A program made the translations under genes and the position numbers. The notes below the pieces were generated by a model that was not told the DNA's origin, did not search any database, and was given only the letters and a program-made list of their open reading frames with translations. Below are positions 36,315-44,921 of a stretch of 55,302 nucleotides of DNA, piece after piece. Origin of the DNA: Bacillus sp. BP-3 (GTDB lineage: Bacteria > Bacillota > Bacilli > Bacillales > Bacillaceae_G); contig NZ_JAQOTJ010000023.1 in NCBI RefSeq assembly GCF_028401955.1, positions 1 through 55,302 of the forward strand, given 5' to 3'. Every line of letters begins with the position of its first letter. Positions within the stretch are counted from its first letter, which is position 1.

Positions 36315-37115
36315 ATGATTGGTCCAAGAAAAGTTACAAGAGAAGAAAGAATGCAAATCGCTTATACGATAGCAAATCAAATATTAGAAAAGTACGGTTC
36401 AAACGTTAAAGCTATTGGTATCTACGGTTCTTTGGCTAGAAAAACAGATGGTCCATTTTCAGATATTGAAATAAAATGTATTTTGCATTCTTTAGAAGAT
36501 AGCTATAGCTATGAATGGACAGCAGGTAATTGGAAGGCTGAAGTAAACTTCGATAGTGCAGCTGATGTTGTAGAAGAAGCCACTACAGTAGAAGAAGAAT
36601 GGCCTCTTACTCATGGACAATTCTTCACAATACTACCAATATATGATCCTGAAGAATTTTTCCAAGAGTTAAGACAAAAAGCAAGTTCTGTAGATCACAC
36701 AATTTTTCAAGAAGCGATTTGTAAAACATTAGTTGAAGAAATGTACGAATACATTGGGAAATTAAGAAATATAGAAATTCAAGGACCTGAAACATTCTTA
36801 CCTACTTTAGCTATAAAAATAGCAACTACAGGTGCGATGATTTTAGGATTACACAACAAACGATATTTTACGACGTCAGCTCAAGTATTGCCTGAGACTA
36901 TAGCTTTTACAGATAAGCCAGAAGGATTTGATGTACTTTGCAAAATGGTGATGTATGGGTATCTTTCTGATCCCAAACAAATAATTAATGTCTGTGAGAA
37001 CTTTTGGAAGGGTCTATTAAGTTGGACAGCTAAAAATGGTTATATAATAGAATGTTCAAATGATATACCTTCTAATTGTGGTCACCATACATGCCCATCA
37101 ACCCAATCAGAATAA
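36315..37115 (+). CDS. Aminoglycoside nucleotidyltransferase, ANT(4')-like, with altered C-terminus
   Basis: 266 residues, closely resembling staphylococcal ANT(4')-Ia (KNT, 253 residues): EERM start region, AIGIYGSLARKTDGPFSDIE with nucleotidyltransferase GS and Asp50/Glu52 metal ligands, EVNFD (Glu76) and WPLTHGQFF. It adds AMP to the 4'-hydroxyl of kanamycin, neomycin and tobramycin-type drugs. Where KNT ends in RIPF, this protein has DIPSNC and runs on through the end of an IS231-like miniature element, giving a foreign tail of about fourteen residues. The core is intact, so activity is likely but untested. Confidence 0.88.
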   Translation: MIGPRKVTREERMQIAYTIANQILEKYGSNVKAIGIYGSLARKTDGPFSDIEIKCILHSLEDSYSYEWTAGNWKAEVNFDSAADVVEEATTVEEEWPLTHGQFFTILPIYDPEEFFQELRQKASSVDHTIFQEAICKTLVEEMYEYIGKLRNIEIQGPETFLPTLAIKIATTGAMILGLHNKRYFTTSAQVLPETIAFTDKPEGFDVLCKMVMYGYLSDPKQIINVCENFWKGLLSWTAKNGYIIECSNDIPSNCGHHTCPSTQSE

Positions 37116-37220
37116 CTTTCCCCAAAACGAAAAAAATGAGCTAAGTTCTCATAAATAACCGTAGAGATATCAAATTTTCATATTTGGGTTATTTCAAAAT
37201 CTTAGGTTGATGAGCATGGG
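37088..37220. mobile_element. Short IS231-end miniature element in the 3' end of the resistance gene
   Basis: The left terminus TACATGCCCATCAAC (37088-37102) and right terminus GTTGATGAGCATG (37206-37218) are inverted and match IS231 ends (CATGCCCATCAACTTAAGAA). Interior TTCCCCAAAACGAA is also found just inside another IS231-type end at 44848-44861. There is no transposase. The nucleotidyltransferase frame enters its left end and stops at TAA inside. Confidence 0.65.
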
Positions 37221-37317
37221 GTCCTGCCAACATTTCGCGGTTATCTGTACTCGAATGTGAAAAAACCTTGAAATATAGGGCTCTGCACATTGTTTACATG
37301 TATTCTTGTGAGAGCAT

Positions 37318-37372
37318 CACAAAAAGCAGTCCATAACTGGAATAATTCAGTCTTGGCCTGCTTTTTTTCTGT
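37318..37372 (+). terminator. Terminator-like hairpin in the 37116-37470 gap
   Basis: AAAAAGCAG and CTGCTTTTTTT form the outer stem, with inner ACTG/CAGT pairing. It may end transcripts of the resistance gene or be part of a lost gene. Confidence 0.5.
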
Positions 37373-37470
37373 CATTCAAGTATCGTTTTCGTTAGCTCAA
37401 TCATCCTATTTTAACTTTTTCAAGGCAGACCTACTTTATTTGTTTTAAACCCGTAAACCAGAAATAAATG

Positions 37471-37686
37471 TTAACAAAGCTGTTCCACAATTCCCTCAGG
37501 TAAATAACCGCACTCATCTCTTTGAATAAATAGGAATTGCTGCTTAATGCCGTCAAGTAACATATCTGTGCTAAAGCTGCTGTTAGGAGACGTTTTCTCC
37601 GTTGCCGACATTTCGTCAAATAGCTCGACAAATATTTGATGTAATTCGTGATATATAGGCCCCCACGTTCTCGAACTGCAGTGCAA
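37471..37686 (-). pseudogene. C-terminal fragment of an unidentified, probably regulatory, protein
   Basis: 71 codons reading GPIYHELHQIFVELFDEM to GYLPEGIVEQLC, helical and typical of the ligand domain of a TetR-like regulator, but no DNA-binding part exists upstream: the DinB gene ends there. GC content is higher than in most of the window, as in the DinB gene. Probably the truncated end of an acquired regulator gene; assignment to TetR is tentative. Confidence 0.4.
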
Positions 37687-37695
37687 TTTTTCGTC

Positions 37696-38187
37696 CTATT
37701 CAAAAGAGCGGCGCGATGGCCAAGAGCCTTGTAACTTGCGGATCAGGATAATTTGGCCCGTATGATAAGCGTCATGGAGAATGAGGCTGTTCAGCCACTC
37801 GTCTAATGGGCGATTAGTAACAAGAGCTTGCAATTGGTCAACGCTTAAATTCGCAATACGCTCACGGATGCCAAGATGGGCGCTTTTTAGCCTATTTTGC
37901 GTGGCTTCCCAATCGCTCTCTGTTTTCGAAGCGACTGCAAACGTATCGTCATTCGTCAACCCTTCCGGATACTGCGATTCCTCACCAGTAATTCTTTTGA
38001 GCAACCGTTCCTTGTAAAAAATCAAATGCTCAACTGTCTCCCAAATCGTGTTCGCATGCTCGCCAGCCGGGCGCCAATCTGCTTGCTCCGCCGTAAGCGC
38101 TTTGATTGCATCAGTGAGCGGCGGATACCAATCTTCTTTATCATAGCAAAAGTCCCAGTTTTGAAGTAACGATTCCATTCTGTTCAT
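37696..38187 (-). CDS. DinB family protein, GC-richer than neighbours
   Basis: 163 residues, DinB/DUF664 four-helix bundle. Metal-binding His candidates are in TIWETVEHLIFYKERL and the C-terminal HDAYHTGQIILIRKLQG. AAGGAGG precedes ATG 38187. The gene is clearly richer in G and C than most of the window, which suggests transfer from a higher-GC relative, perhaps Paenibacillus-like. Possible thiol or bacillithiol transferase; exact activity unknown. Confidence 0.85.
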   Translation of the reverse strand: MNRMESLLQNWDFCYDKEDWYPPLTDAIKALTAEQADWRPAGEHANTIWETVEHLIFYKERLLKRITGEESQYPEGLTNDDTFAVASKTESDWEATQNRLKSAHLGIRERIANLSVDQLQALVTNRPLDEWLNSLILHDAYHTGQIILIRKLQGSWPSRRSFE

Positions 38188-38258
38188 TCCAAATCCTCCT
38201 TAGCGCGTATTGTAACTATTAAAAAGTTTTCACTAAATAATTCAACTAATGAAAATAT

Positions 38259-38386
38259 GACTCCTTCTTCAGATACATTGTTATTTAATTCAATGTCCTT
38301 ATTCCACAATCCGGATCTTCAGTGGAGTAACATTACTGAAGTTTTACTACATCGACAAGACATGCTTAATTTCATGCATTGTTAAA
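38259..38386 (+). pseudogene. Short coding-like fragment
   Basis: A plus-strand frame contains SLFHNPDLQWSNITEVLLHR and ends at TAA near 38386. It reads like real protein but has no ribosome site and is only about 42 codons from its first ATG. Origin unknown. Confidence 0.3.
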
Positions 38387-38433
38387 ATCTCAATGTTCAT
38401 AAGAATAATAAAGTCATTTTGTTATTATATTTC

Positions 38434-38529
38434 TTAAAGAACTTTCAGTTCTTTTAACATTTCAAAAGCAAAGCGAGCATTTGGATATGTAATAGAACCG
38501 TCAGCAATCACTTTAAAATAATTAACCAT
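38434..38529 (-). pseudogene. Short coding-like fragment
   Basis: 31 codons reading VIADGSITYPNARFAFEML, protein-like, without a ribosome site and closed upstream by a stop. Probably the 3' remnant of a lost gene. Between this and 38723 nothing else is recognisable. Confidence 0.3.
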
Positions 38530-39019
38530 AAATTAATGAATTTCAAGTAATTTTCAAATAAAGTTATTGAAGTAATCAAGAATTACTAAAACTCGTAACG
38601 ACTTAAGGGTACGTAGGACTACACTTTTGAAATCAAATAGGAATTCTCCTTCAACGTCCCTATTCAATAAAAAGAGAATACATGTCATAGAGTATATTTT
38701 TCGTGATTTTTTGGTAGAATCCTACATCCATCAACTTAAGAAAACAGAGCAATCCCAAAAAGAAAAAGTAAGATGAATCCTTATAACTAACTGTAGAAAA
38801 ACAAAATTTTTGTGTAGGGCCTATTTAAAGATAGTAACTGGATGGGAATGTGGTGATACGTGGGGATTCTACGACAAAAGTGGTAGGATTTCCACTTGAA
38901 TTTCATCTTTTAGATTGATTCATCTAGCTGTTTCTTTTAATAAAATAGTGATTAGATATATTGAACTTAAAAGATATAAAATGATATTGGTAATAATCAA
39001 ATACTTATAAAAAGTTTTG

Positions 39020-39388
39020 ATGATTAAAGAGATTTTTGAAACACATATTAATGTAAGTAATTATAAAATATCCGCTGAATTCTATAAAAAATTATTTAAT
39101 ATTATTCCTTTGTATAAAGACTCTAATGAAAAGTCTAAATTTTACTGGATCGGAAAACATGAAGAAGCTATGTTTGGCATTAGAGAAAATTATCCTTCAC
39201 CGGAGGTTCAGCGTCAACATTTCGCTTTTAGAGTAGATGTGAAAGATATTATTAAGGCGAGAAATTATTTAAATGAATTAGGAATTAAATCTGCAAATTT
39301 CTTTGGTAGAAATTCCGAAGAATTAGAATATGCAGCCTATTTAAGTGAATGGGATGCGGAACACCAAGAAAAATCAATAAAATTGTAG
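39020..39388 (+). CDS. VOC family protein (glyoxalase/fosfomycin-resistance superfamily), possibly shortened
   Basis: 122 residues from ATG 39020. The first beta-alpha-beta module has ETHINVSNYKISAEFYKKLF, with the metal-type His; the second has QHFAFRVDVKDIIKARNYLNELGI and EELEYAAYL, with the expected late Glu. The usual segment before that Glu (about fifteen residues, with PDG) is missing, so there may be an internal deletion. No strong ribosome site is seen. It is the passenger of an IS231-end-flanked cassette and is followed by a perfect terminator. Detoxification is a plausible but unproved role. Confidence 0.7.
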   Translation: MIKEIFETHINVSNYKISAEFYKKLFNIIPLYKDSNEKSKFYWIGKHEEAMFGIRENYPSPEVQRQHFAFRVDVKDIIKARNYLNELGIKSANFFGRNSEELEYAAYLSEWDAEHQEKSIKL

Positions 39389-39406
39389 TTATAAACCGAA
39401 AAAAAT

Positions 39407-39447
39407 GTAATCCTTTCTAATCTAGCTTGTTTAGAAAGGATTACGTT
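39407..39447 (+). terminator. VOC gene terminator
   Basis: GTAATCCTTTCTAA (39407-39420) and TTAGAAAGGATTAC (39431-39444) are perfect complements, followed by GTTTTC. It lies inside the cassette. Confidence 0.85.
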
Positions 39448-39565
39448 TTCTTGTATTTGAAGGTATTAAAATTTCTTAAATTGATGGGCATGTAAGGTGA
39501 CCCCTAATTGATAACTTATTTAATTCCAAACAAAGGCAACATAGTCAATAAACAAAACCTAAATA

Positions 39566-39609
39566 AAAACACTCCTCGTGAATCAAATGGAACGAGGGGT
39601 GTTTTTTTA
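39566..39609 (-). terminator. Terminator after the DUF2164 gene
   Basis: AAACACTCCTCGT and ACGAGGGGTGTTT form the stem, ending the amidase/DUF2164 transcript on the minus strand. Confidence 0.8.
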
Positions 39610-39619
39610 TACATTGCTT

Positions 39620-39865
39620 CTATTTAGTTGGCTTTTCTAACACATATAAGTCTTCTTCTATATTAGTAAGTTTATCTGCAACAAGTTTTCTAGCATCCCC
39701 TATTGCTTGATTATATATGTGCGGCCCTAGTTCTTTTATCATTTCTTCAATTAATCGCTCCGCTTGAAAACGGCCAATCTCTCCTAACTCTTCTTCTTCA
39801 AAAAATTCTTGAATATGTTCTACAAGTGTTTCTTTTTTTTCATTTTGTAATTTCATAAACATCAT
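39620..39865 (-). CDS. DUF2164 family protein
   Basis: 81 residues from ATG 39865, nine bases after GGAG and one base past the amidase stop, showing translational coupling. DUF2164 features: LQNEKKETLVEHIQEFFEEE, then GRFQAERLIEEMIKELGPHI and NQAIGDAR. Small, helical, cytosolic. Function of the family is unknown. An earlier in-frame ATG at 39901 would overlap the amidase gene. Confidence 0.8.
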   Translation of the reverse strand: MMFMKLQNEKKETLVEHIQEFFEEEELGEIGRFQAERLIEEMIKELGPHIYNQAIGDARKLVADKLTNIEEDLYVLEKPTK

Positions 39866-39866
39866 A

Positions 39867-40340
39867 TTATAGAGCTCCTTTTTCATTAGTTGATAAAACA
39901 TTCCGTAGTGTTTCCATTGAAAACCGCGTTCCGGGACACGTTTTTGTTACCCCATCTAATTCACGATGACCGAGTACTTGCTTACTATCTAAAGAAAATT
40001 GATACATAAACTGTTTACATAGCCACTGCAAAGAAATCATTTGTACTGGTGTTGGATTATAGACGTCAAAATTTCCAGATATACAAATCCCTATACTTTC
40101 TGTATTATAACCTTTCGCATGAGCTCCTATATGCAGCCCTCTTCCTTCGTAAATGATGCCATTTTCTTCAATAAAATAATTATATCCTATTCCGCTCCAT
40201 CCTCGACTATTTTGATGAAATTCATGTGTCTTATATACATCCCAGCCAAATTCCGCCGTGTGATGAATGATAAGATGTGTAACAGCTTGCAATGGTTGCA
40301 GCGGATCACGAAAAGATAAATGAGCCATCTGAATTTGCAT
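39867..40340 (-). CDS. N-acetylmuramoyl-L-alanine amidase (Amidase_2 / PGRP type)
   Basis: 157 residues, a single PGRP-type catalytic domain. Zinc ligands are the first His pair in LIIHHTAE (26-27), His125 in LGHRELDG and Cys135 in TCPGTRF. It cleaves the bond between muramic acid and the peptide of peptidoglycan. There is no signal peptide or wall-binding domain, so it is either released by lysis or acts inside during sporulation. It sits in a row with a PP2C phosphatase and DUF2164. Confidence 0.9.
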   Translation of the reverse strand: MQIQMAHLSFRDPLQPLQAVTHLIIHHTAEFGWDVYKTHEFHQNSRGWSGIGYNYFIEENGIIYEGRGLHIGAHAKGYNTESIGICISGNFDVYNPTPVQMISLQWLCKQFMYQFSLDSKQVLGHRELDGVTKTCPGTRFSMETLRNVLSTNEKGAL

Positions 40341-40351
40341 AACCTCACCCT

Positions 40352-41155
40352 TTACAAATGAATACTAATTGCTGTTTTATCATCTGGATGAATAAGCTGT
40401 TTCGCTTCTAATTCTTCTATTATTTTTATGTATTTCTTAATACCATGTTCCCACACAAATTGTGCACTTGTTTCTAGCGGCCAATCGAGATGAAACAAGC
40501 CATCTGAACAAATAAATAGATTGGTAATTTCTTGTCGTAACAGTTTCCCTTGCTGAATAAAAGATATTGCTTCATTCATCCCGTTTGCAACAGAATATCC
40601 GTTTAAAGTATTTGCCATGTAACGATTGTAGCGTAATTGCCTTTTTTTATCATTAAATATTGCTTCATTTGGAACAGAAAGTCCCTTTTTACGGTCTTCC
40701 TCGCGTTGTTGCTTGGCCCGTTTACTAATGCCTTTCACTGTGTCTTTTGTAAGTACTTTTACGGATCCGTCAACAAATTTAGCAACAATCATACAATCTC
40801 CAAGCTGCGCATATTCTATTGTTTTATCTGTAATATGAATAACAGCAATGCAAGTACACCAAAGTTCATCCTTTTTTGTCGTATCAATCTGATATAATTT
40901 CATTTTTTCTTGCAGTAATTGATTAGCTGTAGCAACATCAGTTTGTAATGAATCCACTCCTGAAATCAATTCAAAATGTTGCTGAAACAAATGGGAAGCT
41001 AAATATGCTCCGTTATGTCCATTCTCATCTTGAAAATTAATTAACGGCGTCGCCCCATCACACACACCATATAATCTTAAAACTTCATTATAAATTAGTG
41101 CATCTTCACATTCTTGTTTTAATGGACTTGTTTGTTGAAAAAACTGGACCTTCAT
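40352..41155 (-). CDS. PP2C-family serine/threonine phosphatase
   Basis: 267 residues from ATG 41155, after AAGGGGGAAAGGGAT; an earlier in-frame ATG at 41188 lacks a site. PP2C motifs are present: QECEDALIY, YGVCDGATP (metal Asp), YAQLGDCMIV and LFICSDGLFHL. A manganese- or magnesium-dependent protein phosphatase; target unknown. Just 11 bases separate its stop from the amidase start, so the three minus-strand genes form an operon. Confidence 0.85.
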   Translation of the reverse strand: MKVQFFQQTSPLKQECEDALIYNEVLRLYGVCDGATPLINFQDENGHNGAYLASHLFQQHFELISGVDSLQTDVATANQLLQEKMKLYQIDTTKKDELWCTCIAVIHITDKTIEYAQLGDCMIVAKFVDGSVKVLTKDTVKGISKRAKQQREEDRKKGLSVPNEAIFNDKKRQLRYNRYMANTLNGYSVANGMNEAISFIQQGKLLRQEITNLFICSDGLFHLDWPLETSAQFVWEHGIKKYIKIIEELEAKQLIHPDDKTAISIHL

Positions 41156-41308
41156 ATCCCTTTCCCCCTTAGTATAAATCGCTTCCATTTTTCGAACTAA
41201 TCTAACTTACCAAAATAAACTGTTTTTCCGCAAATCTTACAATCTCATATATAATTTTGAATTATTGTCAATTTGTATATAGCATCTTTAATAAAGGACG
41301 GGAAAGAT

Positions 41309-42118
41309 ATGTATCGATTACTCGGAGTGATTTTAGGATCTTTAGTTGTAGCACTTTCTTTTAATCTTTTCCTTATCCCCCACAAAATTTTAAGTAGTGG
41401 GATTAGTGGAATCGCAATTATCGTTGGAATCTTAACTCCCTTTAATACCGGATTAGTGAACTTTTTACTAAACCTACCTATTCTTATTTTAGGGTATATT
41501 GGACTTGGAAAACGATTTATTGGATATACAATTATATCCGTTATTACCCTTTCGGCAGCATTATACGTGATTCCTGTACATGCAGTGGCAACAGATGCAC
41601 TACTTTCTTCTTTATTTGGTGGTGTAATTGCCGGAGCGGGTATTGGACTTGTTTTCAACTGCTATGGTTCAACAGGTGGTTTTGATGTTATTGGAATGTT
41701 ACTTTCACGTAAAAAAGATATTCAACTTGGCGGACTCTTAATCGTACTTAATGCTATTGTAATCGTTATTTCTGGATTTTTCTTTGATTGGGATACAGCC
41801 TTAAATAGCTTATTATCAATTTTCATTACTGGGAAAGTAATTGATGCCATCCACACAAAGCACCGAAAAGTAACTCTAATGATTGTAACAAGTCAAGCAG
41901 AACAAATGAAAGAAAAGCTCCTTTCAAGTCTTGTTCGAGGTATTACACTACTTGATGGAGAAGGCGCATACTCTAATGAGAAGAAACGTGTGCTAATGAC
42001 TGTTATTTCTAGGGAAGAACTAGCAGGAATGAAAGCTATGATTTCTGAAATTGATCCACAAGCATTCGTGAATATTACAGAAACTGTGGAAGTATTAGGA
42101 TTATTTAGAAGAGGATAA
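41309..42118 (+). CDS. YitT family membrane protein (DUF161 and DUF2179)
   Basis: 269 residues from ATG 41309, preceded by GGACGGGAAAGAT; the frame opens earlier without a ribosome site. Five to six membrane helices carry the YitT signatures (FNLFLIPHKILSSGISGIA, FNCYGSTGGFDVIGMLLSRK). A cytosolic DUF2179 domain follows at about 205-269 (TLLDGEGAYSNEKKRVLMT). Function is not established; the C-terminal domain resembles small-ligand-binding regulatory domains. Terminator follows at once. Confidence 0.88.
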   Translation: MYRLLGVILGSLVVALSFNLFLIPHKILSSGISGIAIIVGILTPFNTGLVNFLLNLPILILGYIGLGKRFIGYTIISVITLSAALYVIPVHAVATDALLSSLFGGVIAGAGIGLVFNCYGSTGGFDVIGMLLSRKKDIQLGGLLIVLNAIVIVISGFFFDWDTALNSLLSIFITGKVIDAIHTKHRKVTLMIVTSQAEQMKEKLLSSLVRGITLLDGEGAYSNEKKRVLMTVISREELAGMKAMISEIDPQAFVNITETVEVLGLFRRG

Positions 42119-42153
42119 AAAACGAGGTGGCACTGCATCCACCTCGTTTTTTA
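42117..42153 (+). terminator. yitT-type gene terminator
   Basis: AACGAGGTGG and CCACCTCGTT form a perfect stem followed by TTTTTAT. Confidence 0.9.
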
Positions 42154-42310
42154 TTTATTTTTACGTTCCATAAATTCAATTCGATTCCCAAATGGATCCT
42201 ACTATATAAAATCTCGTAACATTAGGACGTGCTGTATCGACTATAACGGAAACTCCTTTTTGTGTTAAATTTCCTTAAAAACCTTCAATATGCTGAACAT
42301 AAAACGTCAT
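42151..42310 (-). pseudogene. Remnant of a VOC/glyoxalase-family gene
   Basis: Begins at ATG 42310 reading MTFYVQHIEGF, then TAA, then KGVSVIVDTARPNVTRFYI and, after a frameshift near 42196, DPFGNRIEFMERKNK to the stop at 42151. These are the C-terminal elements of a glyoxalase-type domain including the late Glu. Stop plus shift mark it as dead. It is separate from the intact VOC gene at 39 kb. Confidence 0.65.
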
Positions 42311-42603
42311 AACAATCTACTCCCCGTTACTATCATTGATTATGTCCGAGATTATTTTAACAATAACTTCCACAACTATTATAAAGGTGTATAAGAGAAA
42401 CGAAAGAACTTATCTTACATATTGTCAACCCGAAATAAAACTTGTAATTCAGAAATATTTAATAAGAAATTGACTATTTATCCATATCACGTCTATACTC
42501 TTAAAGAATATAACATTTGCAGCGTTATGTATTTAAAATAAAATATACAGTATATTACCTATTTCAAAATCGTTATACATATATGAATATATCCGGGGGA
42601 ATT

Positions 42604-44163
42604 ATGAATGCGGAGGAAAAGATTTACGTCTGGAAAAAAAGCATATATCCAAAAAGACGCACTACTTTTACAAAAAATAGAATGAAAGAGATAGAAAACA
42701 CAACACACTGCAAAGAAAATTTCACATTAACAAAACAACAATTAGATTCACTTCTTAAAGACACAGTAGACGCTATCGTTGTTCTTGATTTAGAGCTACG
42801 TGTAATGAAAGTAAACAATGCCTTTGAAACTCTTTTCGGCTGGACTGAACAAGAAATACTTGGAGAAATAATACCTACGATCCCAGATTTCTCAAAAGAT
42901 CAATACAACAAACTATATCAAAATCTTGCACATAATAAACTGTTTACATCGAAAGAAACAATTAGGCAACAAAAAAATGGAAGTTTAATACATGTCACTA
43001 ATTTTATCTCCCCTATTGTAAATACATATGGAGAAGCAGTAGCGTTTGTAAGTAGCCTAAGAGATATTACCGAACGAAAAAAAATGGAACTCGCGTTAAA
43101 AGAAAGTGAAAAACGCTTACGAACTCTTATAAATGCGATGCCAGCATTTATTCTTTTGAAAGATGAAAAAGGAAGATGGCTTGAGGCTAATGATTATGCA
43201 ATTTCTAGTTTACATTTTGAAAATGTACCATATCGCGGTAAAAAGGATAGTGAGCTCATCCAATATAATGAATCTTATCGTAACTCCTTCTTATACTGCG
43301 AAAAGTCCGATCAATATGCATGGCAAAACAAAGAGAGCATGTGTCGTGAGGAAATTATTCTTCATGCTGACTCCACTCCTATCATTCTTAACATTATAAA
43401 AGTTCCACTTTTTCATCCTGATGGATCGCGAAAAGGGATTGTCATTATGGGACAAGATATTACAAATTTAAAGGAAACAGAAGAATTATTAAAAAAATCC
43501 GAAAAGCTCGCAGTTGTTGGACAGCTAACTGCTGGTATTGCCCATGAAATACGGAACCCCTTAACTTCTTTAAAAGGATTTTTAAAATTGCTAGAACCTG
43601 ATATGAGTGAAAATAACAAATGGTATGTTGATGTTATGCTAAATGAAATTACTCAAATGGAATCGATTACAAATCAATTTATGGCAATGTCTAAACCACA
43701 AGCCATATCCATACAATCTTATCTAATTCAAACATTAATCGAGGAAGTGGTAACATTTATTTCACCAACAGCAATGATGCATGGTACACATATCACCATG
43801 CATCACACGTCCTCTTTACCTGCAATTCAATGTGATGGAAATCAGCTCAAGCAAGTATTCATAAACATATTAAAAAATGCAATAGAAGCAATGCCTCACG
43901 GAGGGACTATTTCCATTCAAACAATGAAAATAGAAAATCAGTCTATAGTCATCAGCATTACCGATGAAGGTTGTGGAATTCCACAAGATCGTATTTCTCG
44001 TCTAGGTGAACCCTTCTATAGTTTGAAAGAAAAAGGAACTGGATTAGGTTTAATGATGTGCTATAAAATCATTGAAGAACATAATGGAAAATTACAAATT
44101 ACAAGTGAATTAAATAAAGGGACAACTGTATATATTCGGTTACCTATATTCCCAAAAGCTTAA
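42604..44163 (+). CDS. PAS-containing sensor histidine kinase, probably a sporulation-type kinase
   Basis: 519 residues from ATG 42604, just after GGGGGAATT. Two PAS domains (about 40-160 and 165-285; GWTEQEILGEIIP, ITERKKMELALKES) precede a HisKA domain with phosphoacceptor His in GIAHEIRNPLTSLKGFLKL. The HATPase shows NILKNAIEAM, DEGCGIP and GTGLGLMMC. No membrane helices, so a soluble sensor. No regulator gene is adjacent; orphan PAS kinases of this build in Bacillus usually feed the Spo0 phosphorelay, which is an inference here. Confidence 0.9.
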   Translation: MNAEEKIYVWKKSIYPKRRTTFTKNRMKEIENTTHCKENFTLTKQQLDSLLKDTVDAIVVLDLELRVMKVNNAFETLFGWTEQEILGEIIPTIPDFSKDQYNKLYQNLAHNKLFTSKETIRQQKNGSLIHVTNFISPIVNTYGEAVAFVSSLRDITERKKMELALKESEKRLRTLINAMPAFILLKDEKGRWLEANDYAISSLHFENVPYRGKKDSELIQYNESYRNSFLYCEKSDQYAWQNKESMCREEIILHADSTPIILNIIKVPLFHPDGSRKGIVIMGQDITNLKETEELLKKSEKLAVVGQLTAGIAHEIRNPLTSLKGFLKLLEPDMSENNKWYVDVMLNEITQMESITNQFMAMSKPQAISIQSYLIQTLIEEVVTFISPTAMMHGTHITMHHTSSLPAIQCDGNQLKQVFINILKNAIEAMPHGGTISIQTMKIENQSIVISITDEGCGIPQDRISRLGEPFYSLKEKGTGLGLMMCYKIIEEHNGKLQITSELNKGTTVYIRLPIFPKA

Positions 44164-44164
44164 T

Positions 44165-44214
44165 AAAAAAGAAGAGCAAACAGAATTTACTTTTCTGCTT
44201 GCTCTTCTTTTTTT
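44165..44214 (+). terminator. Kinase gene terminator
   Basis: AAAAAAGAAGAGCAA and TTGCTCTTCTTTTTT form the stem, followed by TTA. Confidence 0.85.
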
Positions 44215-44368
44215 ATACAATACTTCACTAACATTGGAATCTGCACTACTTCTAAGAGGGATTATGTTAACTTTTACATGAATATGATATATAATTAAAT
44301 CTGAACATTTGAAAAAAAGAAACACAAAGATGCTAACTTAAAATTATAGAGAAATAGTGGGAGGATTT

Positions 44369-44794
44369 ATGGAAAGACAATATACAATCTCAAATTATGC
44401 ACCAACATTAGAAGAATATAAATATTTATGTTCAGTTGTGGGTTGGGAAGATTATATGAACTTTGATGTTGCCGACATATCATTAAAAAATTCTGTTTTT
44501 GCCGTTACGGTTAAGGATGAGAGTAAGGCCATAGGAATGGGAAGAATTGTTGGGGATGGAGCTATTTACTTTTACATTCAAGATGTGGTAGTTCATCCAG
44601 ATTATCAAGGAATGGGTATTGGCAAAAAAATTATAAATGCGTTAGTAGAGTATCTAAAAGAAAACGCACCAAATAAAGCGTTTGTAGGATTATTTGCATC
44701 AGAGGGAAAAGAAAAATTTTATGAAAAATATGATTTTAAGGATTACTCACCTAGTATGACAGGAATGTTTACTGTAATAACGAAATGTGATTAA
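44369..44794 (+). CDS. GNAT family N-acetyltransferase
   Basis: 141 residues from ATG 44369, after GGGAGG; an earlier frame start at 44357 overlaps that site. Core motif A is VVVHPDYQGMGIGKKIINAL, with the beta-bulge IQDV strand before it and GKEKFYEKYDF at the end. A cytosolic acetyl-CoA-dependent acetyltransferase of the PhnO/YkkB-like kind; substrate unknown. Followed by IS231-type ends. Confidence 0.87.
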   Translation: MERQYTISNYAPTLEEYKYLCSVVGWEDYMNFDVADISLKNSVFAVTVKDESKAIGMGRIVGDGAIYFYIQDVVVHPDYQGMGIGKKIINALVEYLKENAPNKAFVGLFASEGKEKFYEKYDFKDYSPSMTGMFTVITKCD

Positions 44795-44815
44795 AAAATT
44801 TATATCGAGGTCGCG

Positions 44816-44893
44816 CCCCATCACCATCAACTTAAGAAATTAATTGTTCCCCAAAACGAAATTATCCCTATATAGAGTATCGCCAGCATTTTG
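44816..44893. mobile_element. IS231-type end remnants
   Basis: CCATCACCATCAACTTAAGAA-like left end (44818-44838), with inner TTCCCCAAAACGAA, is followed by TATCGCCAGCATTTTG (44878-44893), which resembles the end seen in inverted form near 55125. No transposase is present, so these are isolated ends. A degenerate partner may lie at 47799-47820. Confidence 0.5.
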
Positions 44894-44921
44894 AAAAAAA
44901 TACCCGCTAAGCAAAAAATAC

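Larger units (their letters stand above)
38723..39494. mobile_element. IS231-end-flanked cassette carrying a VOC gene (MIC231-like)
   Basis: The left terminus TACATCCATCAACTTAAGAA (38723-38742) and right terminus TTCTTAAATTGATGGGCATG (39473-39492) are inverted copies of an IS231 end; they differ by one base and a two-base gap. Instead of a transposase the 772-base interior holds a VOC-family gene with its own terminator. This is the layout of MIC231 mobile insertion cassettes of the B. cereus group, moved in trans by IS231 transposase. No target duplication was recognised. Confidence 0.7.
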
